From: Paenibacillus sp. HB172176
Lineage (GTDB): Bacteria > Bacillota > Bacilli > Paenibacillales > Paenibacillaceae
Reading direction: 5' to 3'
NCBI RefSeq assembly: GCF_011947265.1
Contig: NZ_JAATHD010000014.1
Location: 1 to 64,000, forward strand
Length of the DNA stretch: 64,000 nt
The first letter of the stretch is position 1. The number at the start of each line of letters is the position of its first letter. This document shows positions 34,105 to 42,462 of this stretch, one piece after another. Both the position numbers and the translations under genes were made by a program. The notes below the pieces were generated by a model. That model saw only the letters and a program-made list of their open reading frames with translations. It was not told the origin of the DNA and searched no databases.

Positions 34105-34424
34105 CACACACCGCCTACTTGCTTCTTACATAAAGCCTGAAATTGTTGAAGGACGCCCTGCTCGTCGGTCGTCGCATAACCGGTATAGGGAATAGTGCCG
34201 TCCTCCGGCGCATAGTCGCCTAATTCATAATGGACTCTGCTTCTCCACAGCTCATAATGTACTGCTGGATACAATTTGCCCGAGAAGGCAGTCAATTGCA
34301 TATCTCTTACTAATACCAGCTCTCCCTCCTCGGCAATGACATCCTTCAGCACGAGCTGATCATGCGGAATGCCTCGCTGTGCCATCTGACGCAGCTCCAT
34401 AATCGCCTCTTCCTTGCTTCGCAT
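34104..34424 (-). CDS. Hypothetical protein, 106 aa
   Basis: Begins MRSKEEAIMELRQMAQRG; beta-rich middle with VHYELWRSRVHYELGDY. No recognised family. Four-base-type coupling to the next gene. Confidence 0.5.
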   Translation of the reverse strand: MRSKEEAIMELRQMAQRGIPHDQLVLKDVIAEEGELVLVRDMQLTAFSGKLYPAVHYELWRSRVHYELGDYAPEDGTIPYTGYATTDEQGVLQQFQALCKKQVGGV

Positions 34425-34437
34425 GGGTCATTCCTCC

Positions 34438-34779
34438 TTAAAAGCCATAATCTAAATCATCTTCCGCAATCGACTGCGAAAGCATTGACTCACTGCTGAT
34501 TTGCTGAATGACCGGTTGTTTCCCCTCAGCAGCCGATTCGTTCTTCCGGACCGAACAACCTAATAACAATTGCTTAATCTCTCGCAGCTCCTCGAGCACC
34601 ACCTGATCGCCGCATGCCGAGCCGCCCGTCGACGTACCATTACGCCTTATTTCCGCTTCAGCATGCTTGGCTATCCAGGCTGCCAATCGTTTCGATTCGG
34701 ACAATTTCAAAATATAGTCATGCACATCATCCTCGAATTTCAGAGCAGATATGTTAAATTGCAGCCTCCGTTTACTCAT
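34438..34779 (-). CDS. parR: ParR-like partition adaptor
   Basis: 113 residues: N-terminal ribbon-helix-helix-like segment (LQFNISALKFEDDVHDYILK) and a helical C-terminus with an acidic tail. It overlaps the parM-like gene by four bases in the order parM-parR, as in actin-type partition loci. Family resemblance is weak, so the name rests on order and size. Confidence 0.6.
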   Translation of the reverse strand: MSKRRLQFNISALKFEDDVHDYILKLSESKRLAAWIAKHAEAEIRRNGTSTGGSACGDQVVLEELREIKQLLLGCSVRKNESAAEGKQPVIQQISSESMLSQSIAEDDLDYGF

Positions 34780-35951
34780 CGCGATTCCGTTGCCGGTACT
34801 TTCCGTTCAGATTGTCTCTTCAAATAATTCTTTGCGACAATGGCTGAGGCGAATATATTGAGCTTGCGAGAATCCTCGGGAAAGAGATGGTATTGCTCCG
34901 CAACTTCCTTGCCTAAATGCTGCACCAAATAGGTCTTCGTATAATGGATCAGCAATTGATTAACGCCGCCAATATGGACGTAATAGACTTGATCCCCTTG
35001 CTTGAAGCTGAAGCTCTGCAGCGCCTTTTGCATGGCCACTTCGGAAAAATCATACAAAACAGGTTCAATCAGTTCCGTCAAATCCACCGTAGTATGCGTA
35101 ATGGGGTTTGTGTAGAGATAGCTGCGCGTGCGGATATGCGTTAATACAAACTGCTCGAGCGCTCTCACTGACTGAAAGTAATCCATCAGCTTGTCCGTTC
35201 TAAGCTTCTCCAGTACGGCTAGATAGCTCTGATCAGTTGAACTACTGAAATCATCTGCTGTCTGTGCTCCATTCAAATTAGGCTGAAGCTTGCACAAGTC
35301 CTGACTTTGACCGCCAATGTCGTTCATCACGACATACGCCTCTTTATATCGATGCGCTTCGTCGCTCAAATTCCCCTCTAGATCATATTTGAGCGCATGA
35401 CGGGCATTCTCGCCTTCGACACGGCACTCCGTGTGCTTCACGTGGACATGCAGCTTGCGAGCAGCGCCAGGCGTTAGCAATTCGAAGGTCAGCTCTGTCC
35501 GGAAGCGTGAAGCCATCTCGGCCAACTTTTCGCGAAAGCTTGATGCCTTCTTAACGAGCCATACGGGCAGCAACGTGCCGAAGTACTCCACTTCTATGCG
35601 ATCCTCCTCCAGTTCGGGGTACTTGGATGCGTGATAGAGAGCTAAACCAGCAAGCCAAGTAATCCAAACGGTCATGGAGCTTGTTTTGTCATGAAGTGCA
35701 TAAATGTGGGCATTTCCAAGCAATTCAGCCTGGGCCTTCTTTCCAACCATGAAATATCTGCTGGTCTCGCCTTCTGTCCATTTAATGACCAGGTGTTCAT
35801 CCAACTGTTCTTTCACTTGATGAGCGAACATGCCATTAAATTCTTTCTCAGTCACTTCGCTAATTGAAGAAGGCATCTCGAAATAGTGGCCATCAATCAT
35901 ATGCTGGCCAAGTGAATTGCCGAAATCGGCTACCCAATGGGAAATATTCAT
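34776..35951 (-). CDS. parM: ParM/Alp7A-like actin-family plasmid partition protein
   Basis: 391 residues with actin-fold features: phosphate 1-like VADFGNSLGQHMI near the N-terminus, VVMNDIGGQSQDLC as the phosphate 2 region, and a VHIGGVNQLL near residue 330 resembling the adenosine motif. Actin-type partition ATPases push sister plasmids apart. Presence on an integrated element implies an extrachromosomal stage. Upstream AT-rich repeats (CCTA at 12-bp period near 36010-36040) could be the parC centromere. Confidence 0.75.
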   Translation of the reverse strand: MNISHWVADFGNSLGQHMIDGHYFEMPSSISEVTEKEFNGMFAHQVKEQLDEHLVIKWTEGETSRYFMVGKKAQAELLGNAHIYALHDKTSSMTVWITWLAGLALYHASKYPELEEDRIEVEYFGTLLPVWLVKKASSFREKLAEMASRFRTELTFELLTPGAARKLHVHVKHTECRVEGENARHALKYDLEGNLSDEAHRYKEAYVVMNDIGGQSQDLCKLQPNLNGAQTADDFSSSTDQSYLAVLEKLRTDKLMDYFQSVRALEQFVLTHIRTRSYLYTNPITHTTVDLTELIEPVLYDFSEVAMQKALQSFSFKQGDQVYYVHIGGVNQLLIHYTKTYLVQHLGKEVAEQYHLFPEDSRKLNIFASAIVAKNYLKRQSERKVPATESR

Positions 35952-36101
35952 TTGTCATTCCTCCGTAATAAGTTGTTTGGACACTTCAGGAAAGAAATGT
36001 ATCTTAAGAACTAGGAAAAAAATTAGGAAAAATAATTGCGGAATAATGAGGGGGAAGTGTAGAATTAGAGGTGTCTAGGCTCTAATCTGTACTACCCTCT
36101 G

Positions 36102-36133
36102 AAAAGATGATCGACGGCAATCGGTCGTCTTTT
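36102..36133 (+). terminator. Bidirectional terminator near the partition locus
   Basis: AAAAGATGATC pairs with GGTCGTCTTTT (36102-36112 and 36123-36133), including two G-U pairs, with U-runs in both directions. It probably ends the transcript of the 36195-36425 gene before the partition genes. Confidence 0.5.
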
Positions 36134-36194
36134 CTCATGTAAGCAACATCTGCAAGGCTTCCTATCCCTTTCCTTCACACCGGACATCAGTTGG

Positions 36195-36425
36195 TTACTC
36201 GTCATCGCTAGAATTCTCTTCACGCTGATTTTCGTGTTGCTTGGTTTCATCCTGATTCCAGATCACCCAACCAGCCGCATAGAAGTCCTTCCATACCTGC
36301 TTGATCGCTTCAGGAGATTTATCATGATACGCATTGTCCGCTATATGTACGGTTGTATTTCCCAATTGATACGTCTCAACAATATTTGGATCCGGTAATT
36401 TTTTTGTTTTCTTTCCTGTTGTCAC
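36195..36425 (-). CDS. Hypothetical protein, 76 aa, GTG start
   Basis: GTG start after AGGGGGGATGCGGAC. Contains NTTVHIADNAYHDKSPEA and WKDFYAAGWVIWNQD. Resembles small proteins of unknown role found in Bacillus conjugative elements; no domain name can be given. Confidence 0.45.
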   Translation of the reverse strand: MTTGKKTKKLPDPNIVETYQLGNTTVHIADNAYHDKSPEAIKQVWKDFYAAGWVIWNQDETKQHENQREENSSDDE

Positions 36426-36516
36426 GTCCGCATCCCCCCTATGAGGTATTGTATGCGACTGAAGCACTGGGACTACCATTCCAAATCACCGCTTTCTCAA
36501 GATGCTTGTCTCAGTT

Positions 36517-37125
36517 CTATAAATCACTATCCTGCGGATCCTCATCACCGTGCCAACGGCCAACTAACCAGTCTAAAGAGATACCATAGAGTTGAGACAG
36601 CTTTACTAGACTTACATAACCGGCTTCCCGTTCTCCCAATTCGTATTCTTTCAGAATACTGTGATGTATTCCTGAACGATGTGCTGCAACAGATTGAGAT
36701 AGTTTATTCAGTTTTCTAGCAATCTTCAATCGATTCCCTATGGCAATTCTTAATTCCAAATTAACATCAAAAGAATCGATAGATTTTTCAACAATATCGC
36801 TAATCTTCAATGAATGAGTTCCTTTATTTTTGGATATTACTCGATGAGGGCAGTTAAAGCCTTCTTCGTAAAGTCTTGCTAAAACTTCTGGCGGTATTCT
36901 TTCTTTGTAAGCAGCTGTTAATAGTTCAATCGCATTAATATCTAATATTTTAGATAAAGCATTATTCAGCTTATCTGATGCTGGAGCGATACGGCCATTT
37001 TGAAGTCGACTCAAGTATTGCTTCGATGGGGAGCTTCCTGTGTCTTCAGCTACATAAAGGGCAATTTCATCTAACGTCAATCCACTTTTTTTAATAGCAT
37101 TGGCCAAGAATGTTGAATACGCGAT
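36517..37125 (-). CDS. Two-domain XRE repressor (ATC start suggested)
   Basis: 202 residues. Two HTH domains: an N-terminal one shared with three neighbours (LTLDEIALYVAED, YLSRLQNGRIAPASDKLNN) and a classical C-terminal XRE domain (LRIAIGNRLKIARKLNKLSQ, GISLDWLVGRW). Start: GGGAGGTG stands six bases before ATC (37125), which aligns with the initiator Met of the paralogs; the next in-frame ATG (37158) lies upstream and inside the previous gene. Probable immunity or excision repressor of the element. Confidence 0.65.
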   Translation of the reverse strand: MAYSTFLANAIKKSGLTLDEIALYVAEDTGSSPSKQYLSRLQNGRIAPASDKLNNALSKILDINAIELLTAAYKERIPPEVLARLYEEGFNCPHRVISKNKGTHSLKISDIVEKSIDSFDVNLELRIAIGNRLKIARKLNKLSQSVAAHRSGIHHSILKEYELGEREAGYVSLVKLSQLYGISLDWLVGRWHGDEDPQDSDL

Positions 37126-37126
37126 G

Positions 37127-37390
37127 TTAAACACCTCCCAACTTGTTAAGAACATCATTAGGAATTTTTTCTTTGTAAGCGGCGATCTTTAATTCGAGTG
37201 GATCAATATTCAACACTCTTGCTAAGGCTTCATTAATTCTATCGCTTGCTGGGGCTTTATTACCTGATCTCAGTTTGCTTAAATAACCGGTATCTATCTT
37301 TACATCCATAATTTCTAACCTCTTGGCCAATTCAGTTAGTGATAAATTATTTTTAGTAATTAAATTATTAAGGAGCTCAGCATACCTCAT
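37127..37390 (-). CDS. XRE-family regulator, paralog 2
   Basis: 87 residues from the ATG at 37390 (GAGGTGGATAAA upstream). HTH with NLSLTELAKRLEIMDV and TGYLSKLRSGNKAPASD. Same family as 36517, 37565 and 38402. Its stop overlaps the SD and start of the 36517 gene. First gene of the minus-strand side of a divergent promoter. Confidence 0.7.
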   Translation of the reverse strand: MRYAELLNNLITKNNLSLTELAKRLEIMDVKIDTGYLSKLRSGNKAPASDRINEALARVLNIDPLELKIAAYKEKIPNDVLNKLGGV

Positions 37391-37399
37391 TTTATCCAC

Positions 37400-37564
37400 C
37401 TCTTTTCGTTATTATCATAGACTAGTGCCTTAAAAGTCATTACTTAAATTAGATAGTACAACCTAGTGCCTAAATAGTCAATACTTTATTTTTATTGAAC
37501 TCTTTTTATGTTGTTTTAAAAGTCAACAATCGGCTATGATAAAAATAAGGAGAGATGTCTGACT
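37400..37564. promoter_or_regulatory. Divergent promoter and operator region between XRE genes
   Basis: CTAGTGCCTTAAAAGTCATT (37422 on) and CTAGTGCCTAAATAGTCAAT (37463 on) are near-identical copies 41 bp apart (about four turns). A shorter TTTAAAAGTCAA lies at 37515. TATGAT -10 boxes face both ways (37414-37419 for the minus side, 37534-37539 for the plus side). Typical of a repressor-controlled lysis/lysogeny-like switch. Confidence 0.6.
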
Positions 37565-38263
37565 ATGAATAGTACTTATGCGTTATTACTTTCAAAGTAT
37601 ATTGAGAAAAGTAAATTAAGCCTCGGAGAAATCTCTTTAAAATTAGCCGCTAAAAATATTAAAGTAGACCGTTCTTATATAAGTAAATTAAAAAATGGAA
37701 ACAAACCACCTGCATCAGAAGAAATTACTAAAGCCATTGCAGAAATTACAGGTGGAGATGTTAACAAACTTATTGTGGCGGGACAAATGGAACGACTGAA
37801 ACCTGTATTAGAGGAATTAGGACAAGAGGGATTTGAGGAGTTTTTGAATTCCATCATTGGATATATGGTCAGCAGGGATCATTTCGTTCAGGAGATGAAT
37901 GAAAGACATAAAACAAAATGTCTTGCTGAAGGAATTCCTTTTACTCCATTGCATGGAGACGAAATTAGGAAACAATTTCAAAATGCCAGCATGGACGATA
38001 AAATCATTTTAAGCCAGTATTTCACTTACACACTGGATAAAACAAATAATACATTCACAGTCCATCCTTTTGTTAAAAGTGACGCTGATGATATCGAGGG
38101 GAATTATTCTGATGCCGAGGATGAAAAATATAAACGTGTATACGAAGAGCTTGGGTTTGACGAGGATCCCCCTAAAGAAGATGAATTAAATGCTTTAAAA
38201 ATTGCGCTCCGTGCTTATCGAATGGGAAAAGATCAGCGAGATTCGGATTCAAAGAAAAAATAA
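37565..38263 (+). CDS. XRE-family regulator, paralog 3
   Basis: 232 residues. HTH at residues 15-60 (LSLGEISLKLAAKNIKVDRS, YISKLKNGNKPPASEEIT). A long charged C-terminal region follows with no recognised effector domain. It is read away from the two minus-strand paralogs. GC is low in this region compared with the T4SS genes. Confidence 0.7.
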   Translation: MNSTYALLLSKYIEKSKLSLGEISLKLAAKNIKVDRSYISKLKNGNKPPASEEITKAIAEITGGDVNKLIVAGQMERLKPVLEELGQEGFEEFLNSIIGYMVSRDHFVQEMNERHKTKCLAEGIPFTPLHGDEIRKQFQNASMDDKIILSQYFTYTLDKTNNTFTVHPFVKSDADDIEGNYSDAEDEKYKRVYEELGFDEDPPKEDELNALKIALRAYRMGKDQRDSDSKKK

Positions 38264-38278
38264 TATTAACTCAAGATG

Positions 38279-38302
38279 AACTCCTCACCAATTTGAGGAG
38301 TT
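38279..38302 (+). terminator. Terminator after XRE paralog 3
   Basis: AACTCCTC pairs with GAGGAGTT across an 8-nt loop, followed by TCTTTTAT. Confidence 0.75.
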
Positions 38303-38401
38303 TCTTTTATGCTGATTACTCTTTTTGATATCTGATAATCATCAGTTATTGATTATATTTTTTCATTGATGTATGCTCTTTGAGAGAGGAGATGTTAATT
38401 A

Positions 38402-38956
38402 ATGAACAACTATAGAGAGCTATTAAAGAGTGATATTGATAGCTCAGGTTTATCTCTTCGAGAAATTTCAAGGAGATGTGCTGTGAACGATAACCCAGTT
38501 TCGCAAGCCTATATAAGTAAATTATTAAAAGGTGATATTCCCCCAGCATCTGAACATGTAACGAAAGCAATTACCGATGTTACAGGCGGAGATGCCAAAA
38601 AACTAATAATTGCTGGTCAGATGGAGCGTCTCAAACCAGCATTTGAAATGTTAGATGAAGCAGGTTTTGAGGCGTTATTAAATGCTATCATTATACATAA
38701 ATCAAAGTATATGGCTAGAGAAAAACCATTCACTCCGTTGTATGATAAAAAAAACAGAAAACAATTTCATACACAAGAAAATGATATCATTGTCGAGAAT
38801 AGCCAACATAGTGTTCGTAAAGACGAACTACATAGCCTAGTCGAACAGTTGCAAGACGCCGATCAAAAAACAGCGTTTGACTTTCTTCAATATTTAATTG
38901 AACGTTCAGATAGAATACAGCTAAATTTGGTAAATAAATCGGAGAAGCCCCGATGA
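38402..38956 (+). CDS. XRE-family regulator, paralog 4
   Basis: 184 residues: N-terminal HTH (LSLREISRRCAVNDNPVSQA, YISKLLKGDIPPASEH) and a shared follow-on segment with paralog 3 (AGQMERLKPAFEMLDEAGFE). Clearly a duplication of the 37565 gene with diverged tail. GAGGAG upstream of the start. Confidence 0.7.
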   Translation: MNNYRELLKSDIDSSGLSLREISRRCAVNDNPVSQAYISKLLKGDIPPASEHVTKAITDVTGGDAKKLIIAGQMERLKPAFEMLDEAGFEALLNAIIIHKSKYMAREKPFTPLYDKKNRKQFHTQENDIIVENSQHSVRKDELHSLVEQLQDADQKTAFDFLQYLIERSDRIQLNLVNKSEKPR

Positions 38957-39065
38957 AGAGCCTCAGAGCGAAGCAGAACCTCGTCGGTTAAGATACAATT
39001 TCCGAGTATTGTGACAGAGAAGCCAGCCAAGTATTTGTTCGGGTCACACTTCCTTGATGAACTTC

Positions 39066-39263
39066 TCAAAAAAGTGAAGACTTCCGAGATTCGATTTTTG
39101 CCATTATAATTGAGGCAGCCTGATAAAATGAATTCACATTTGGAGTATAGTCAATATTTTCTATGGCTTCATCTTTAATCAATACCAGCGTATTGCGGTG
39201 AGAGCAACCTATGTGAACGATTAACGTTTTAGAATTATTTATTTCTTTAGCAAGCACGATCAC
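39066..39263 (-). CDS. Small protein, 65 aa, GTG start
   Basis: GTG start after TAAAGGAGGGCATATT. Begins MIVLAKEINNSKTLIVHIG. No recognised domain. Near the recombinase, so an excisionase-like or regulatory role is possible but not supported by sequence. Confidence 0.4.
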   Translation of the reverse strand: MIVLAKEINNSKTLIVHIGCSHRNTLVLIKDEAIENIDYTPNVNSFYQAASIIMAKIESRKSSLF

Positions 39264-39334
39264 AATATGCCCTCCTTTAGACCTGATCTTCCATTGAATT
39301 CCACCCTATGGTATCACACCATTCGACTTACTTT

Positions 39335-39351
39335 TGTCGAAATTTGACAAC
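39335..39351. promoter_or_regulatory. Palindrome TTGTC-N7-GACAA
   Basis: TTGTCGAAATTTGACAA is an inverted repeat about 70 bp upstream of the 65-aa gene. A second copy of its left half (TTTTGTCGAAATTTG) occurs at 39477 inside the LytTR gene. Candidate operator. Confidence 0.4.
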
Positions 39352-39384
39352 AGCAAGTGACCGTTTATGTATCATCAATGGCTC

Positions 39385-39714
39385 TTATTTTGATCTGAAT
39401 ATCTTTGATAATCTTCTCGAGACCTCTACCTTCATCGTTTTTCCTGATTCATGAACAAAACTTGCCGTTCTTGTTTTTTTGTCGAAATTTGTAACATTTT
39501 GAAGATTGGTCAAGGTCGATTTACGGTCTGCAAATTCGAATCCCTCGGACCAAATCAATGAATGCAACTCAGTCATTGTTCTCGGATTTCGATATGTTCC
39601 GTTAAAAGTAAAGAATTCTATTATCCTTCCATTTACATTAATATACAGAATTTCGTCCGTTGGGAGCCAAAATGGCTCCTGGGATTCGGTATGTATCGTA
39701 GGTAAATGTTTCAT
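39385..39714 (-). CDS. LytTR-domain DNA-binding protein
   Basis: 109 residues, essentially only a LytTR domain: DEILYINVNGRIIEFFTFNG, then a beta/helix region with FADRKSTLTNLQNVTNFD and KVEVSRRLSKIF. LytTR proteins bind direct repeats and usually act with a sensor kinase; no kinase is present here. SD AGGAG nine bases upstream. Possible element transcription activator. Confidence 0.8.
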   Translation of the reverse strand: MKHLPTIHTESQEPFWLPTDEILYINVNGRIIEFFTFNGTYRNPRTMTELHSLIWSEGFEFADRKSTLTNLQNVTNFDKKTRTASFVHESGKTMKVEVSRRLSKIFRSK

Positions 39715-39815
39715 CGTACATAGCTCCTCATGTTGTTGGCATATCTCTAATTATGGCATAATTACTACTATTAACTGATCTTCAAGCTGCGTTTTTCAAT
39801 GAAAGGAGTTCAGAA

Positions 39816-41396
39816 ATGCTGCTTCCTAATGGAGAATATTGTGCATACCTACGTAAATCACGATCGGATCTCGAAGCTGAAGACCGCGGTGAAGAAGAAA
39901 CCTATGCTCGACATGAACGAATACTGTTCGATTTGGCGAAACGATTGAACATAAACATTACCAAGATCTACAGAGAACGGCCAGTTTCGGGAGAGCGTAT
40001 CTCTGAACGTCCGGAAATGATTCAAATTTTAAGTGATGTAGAAGACCAACAGTGGACAGGAGTTTTGGTTGTAGAAGTTGAACGGCTTGCACGTGGGGAC
40101 ACAATGGATCAAGGAATTGTAGCTCAGGCCTTTAAGTATTCCAATACGCTCATCATAACTCCCATGAGAACGTATAACCCGAATGATCAGAATGATGAAG
40201 AATATTTCGAATTCGGTCTATTTATGAGTCGGAGAGAATTCAAGACCATTACAAGAAGAATGCAAGGCGGACGCACCGATGCGGTCAAGGATGGCAAGTA
40301 TATGGGCAACGTCCCTCCCTACGGATATAAGAGAGTGAAGTTGCCTGGCAAGGGGTACTCACTGGAGCCGGATCCCGTGCAAGCTCCTATCGTCCAATTA
40401 ATTTTTTCTATGTATACAGATCCAAACCCCGAACAGCGTAAAGGAACGGCATTGATTGCAAGATACTTGAATGAAGAATTAAAAGTCCCAACTATGAAAA
40501 ACTCTAGATGGATAGTTGCGACAATTAACGGCATTCTCCGAAATTCAGTTTATATCGGAAAGGTTCGTTGGAAGTCACGCCCTCTAGTGAAGCGTAGAGA
40601 CAGCAAGAGCCGTCCCAGAATGCCGCGAGAACAATGGATTGAAGCTCAAGGACTTCACCCGGCAATTATTACGGAAGAGGTATTCAATAAAGCCCAAGAT
40701 ATTTTGCTTTCCAATAGCCATGTCCCAGCTCCTGTTGGAAAGATATCCAATCCGCTTGCCGGTATTATAAGATGCGGCATGTGCGGCGGTGCCATTGTAT
40801 TAAGACCGCATAAGAAGACACCAGATAGTCTGATGTGTCCTCGCCAGGATTGTAAGAATGTCGGATCCTACTTCACGACTGTTGAAGATAAGCTTATTGC
40901 TTCCTTGAAGCAATGGCTCGTCGCGTACAAGGCTGAATGGGAGGAGAATCAACCGGAGATTAAGGCTCAGGATCAACTACGATTAAAAGCCCTCCAGGAA
41001 GCGCTCAAGGCTTTAGAGAAGAAACAGAAGGAATACGAGGCCCAGAAGAGTAATCTGCATGATCTTCTCGAACAGAAAGTATACACTGTTGAGGTATTCA
41101 TGCAACGCTCTCAGCATATCAACAAGCAACTCAACGAATTAACGGTATCTATCGATCAAGCGCATCAATCGATTGAACTGGAGAAGAAGAGAAATACAGC
41201 CAAAATAAAAACCATCCCTCAGGTCGAACATGTCTTATCTGTATATCACCAAACAGATGATCCAGCACAGAAGAATGCATTACTTCGATCGATTATAGAT
41301 TCAATCGTGTATACGAAGCCAAAAGGTGGACGATGGAGTGGCGCTATTGATAAATTCGAACTTATTCTTTATCCGAAGGTTCACACAAAGCCTTGA
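39816..41396 (+). CDS. Large serine recombinase (integrase) of the element
   Basis: 526 residues. Resolvase-like N-terminal domain with YLRKS (catalytic Ser15), then VERLARGD; a recombinase domain with NPLAGIIRCGMCGGA and a zinc ribbon CPRQDC near 350; a coiled-coil C-terminus (about 380-460). Large serine integrases recombine attP with attB without host factors. It reads directly into the cotJC fragment, as expected for attR. SD AAAGGAG. Excision would need a directionality factor, for which no gene is evident. Confidence 0.95.
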   Translation: MLLPNGEYCAYLRKSRSDLEAEDRGEEETYARHERILFDLAKRLNINITKIYRERPVSGERISERPEMIQILSDVEDQQWTGVLVVEVERLARGDTMDQGIVAQAFKYSNTLIITPMRTYNPNDQNDEEYFEFGLFMSRREFKTITRRMQGGRTDAVKDGKYMGNVPPYGYKRVKLPGKGYSLEPDPVQAPIVQLIFSMYTDPNPEQRKGTALIARYLNEELKVPTMKNSRWIVATINGILRNSVYIGKVRWKSRPLVKRRDSKSRPRMPREQWIEAQGLHPAIITEEVFNKAQDILLSNSHVPAPVGKISNPLAGIIRCGMCGGAIVLRPHKKTPDSLMCPRQDCKNVGSYFTTVEDKLIASLKQWLVAYKAEWEENQPEIKAQDQLRLKALQEALKALEKKQKEYEAQKSNLHDLLEQKVYTVEVFMQRSQHINKQLNELTVSIDQAHQSIELEKKRNTAKIKTIPQVEHVLSVYHQTDDPAQKNALLRSIIDSIVYTKPKGGRWSGAIDKFELILYPKVHTKP

Positions 41397-41440
41397 TAAC
41401 ATTGAAAATTTCATCATTTATAACTATAATGTACCAACGA
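41397..41440 (+). other. Right attachment junction (attR)
   Basis: Between the recombinase stop and the first codons that match CotJC (ACC AAC GAG TTC, from 41433) lies about 35 bp of AT-rich non-coding sequence. The crossover is therefore close to 41425-41440, probably within GTACC. The partner attL is outside the window. Confidence 0.7.
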
Positions 41441-41819
41441 GTTCGCGCATCTCGAGATGATCGCCACGATGGTCTATAAGCTGACGAAGGACGCCACTCC
41501 CGAGCAGATGAAGGCAGCCGGTCTCGGAGCCCACTATGTCGCTCACGACAGCGCACTCTTCTATTCGAATGCGTCCGGCGTGCCATGGACCGCCTCCTAT
41601 ATTCAAGCGAAGGGCGATCCGATCGCGGATCTATACGAGGATATTGCGGCGGAGGAGAAGGCAAGGGCCACCTATCAATGGCTGATTGACATGACCGATG
41701 ACGTCGATCTGCAGGATGGGCTGAAATATCTTCGCGAGCGCGAAATCATTCACTCCCTCCGATTCCGGGAGGCCGTGGAAATTTTGAAGGAGAAGCGGGA
41801 TGAACGCACGATATTCTAG
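41433..41819 (+). pseudogene. cotJC: cotJC 3' fragment, disrupted by the element
   Basis: The encoded 128 residues from TNEFAHLEMIATMVY to EILKEKRDERTIF are those of CotJC, a manganese-catalase-type spore coat protein, lacking about the first 65 residues. CotJC proteins of this family are about 189 residues. There is no start codon before residue 66 with an SD. The reading frame is otherwise undamaged, so excision of the element could restore a full gene. An ATG at 41457 exists but has no SD. Confidence 0.9.
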
Positions 41820-41844
41820 CCGCAAGGACAAAGCGGTTGTCATG

Positions 41845-41888
41845 GCAAAGCCCCTTGTTTCCACTTCACAGGAAACAAGGGGCTTTGC
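41845..41888 (+). terminator. Strong terminator after cotJC
   Basis: GCAAAGCCCCTTGTTTCC and GGAAACAAGGGGCTTTGC form an 18-bp perfect stem with an 8-nt loop. Confidence 0.85.
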
Positions 41889-41930
41889 TGATCATTGAAA
41901 TCTTTCTTCCATCGATTCAGTCAGTGCGTG

Positions 41931-42338
41931 CTAGAACAAAATATCCAGCGCCGTGCCGAAGCCGCCTGCCGCCCGCTTGCGCAGCACCTCAGGATCATAG
42001 ATCTTCACGACTCCGCATTTCAGACAGCTTGCAAACCAATAATGATTATGCTGAATGTCGAGCAGCTTGCTAAGTCCGGCGCCGGTCATTGCAACCTCCT
42101 TCACCCGACATTCGTCATGCCCGCATTGGCCGCATTGGAATTCCTTCTCCAGGAGGTAGAGCGGATTGGTTTCGTTTTCTTCCCTATCCAGCTCTCCCAG
42201 CGCCTCCGCCTCTGCTTGGCCTTCCTCCCCTTCCGCCATCTCCACAAGATGCTCTGGAAGCACCTCAAGCTTGCATGCCGGACATATTTCTTCATGAAGC
42301 CTCACTCGTTCTCCGCACCAAGGGCAATCGATTTCCAT
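41931..42338 (-). CDS. Zinc-ribbon protein, 135 aa
   Basis: Starts at 42338 (AAGGGGATGTGCTGCA). Two or three CxxC pairs: CPWCGERVRLHEEICPAC, FQCGQCGHDECR, and CLKCGVVKI. Resembles double zinc-ribbon proteins of unknown role, with nucleic-acid binding possible. Host gene beyond the element. Confidence 0.65.
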   Translation of the reverse strand: MEIDCPWCGERVRLHEEICPACKLEVLPEHLVEMAEGEEGQAEAEALGELDREENETNPLYLLEKEFQCGQCGHDECRVKEVAMTGAGLSKLLDIQHNHYWFASCLKCGVVKIYDPEVLRKRAAGGFGTALDILF

Positions 42339-42462
42339 TGCAGCACATCCCCTTCCAGTTTCTTCTATGCCACTATTATCGTACAGAAACCAGAAAGCCC
42401 GCAACCCTTGAAGTTGAAAGAAGTTAAAAAATAACGGGCAATGCCCCTCGCTTCACTTATCC

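Noticed and set aside
38331..38350. A third CTGATGAT-like sequence as hammerhead core
   Set aside because: The minus strand has AACTGATGATTATC here, but no GAAA, UC site or stems I and III around it.
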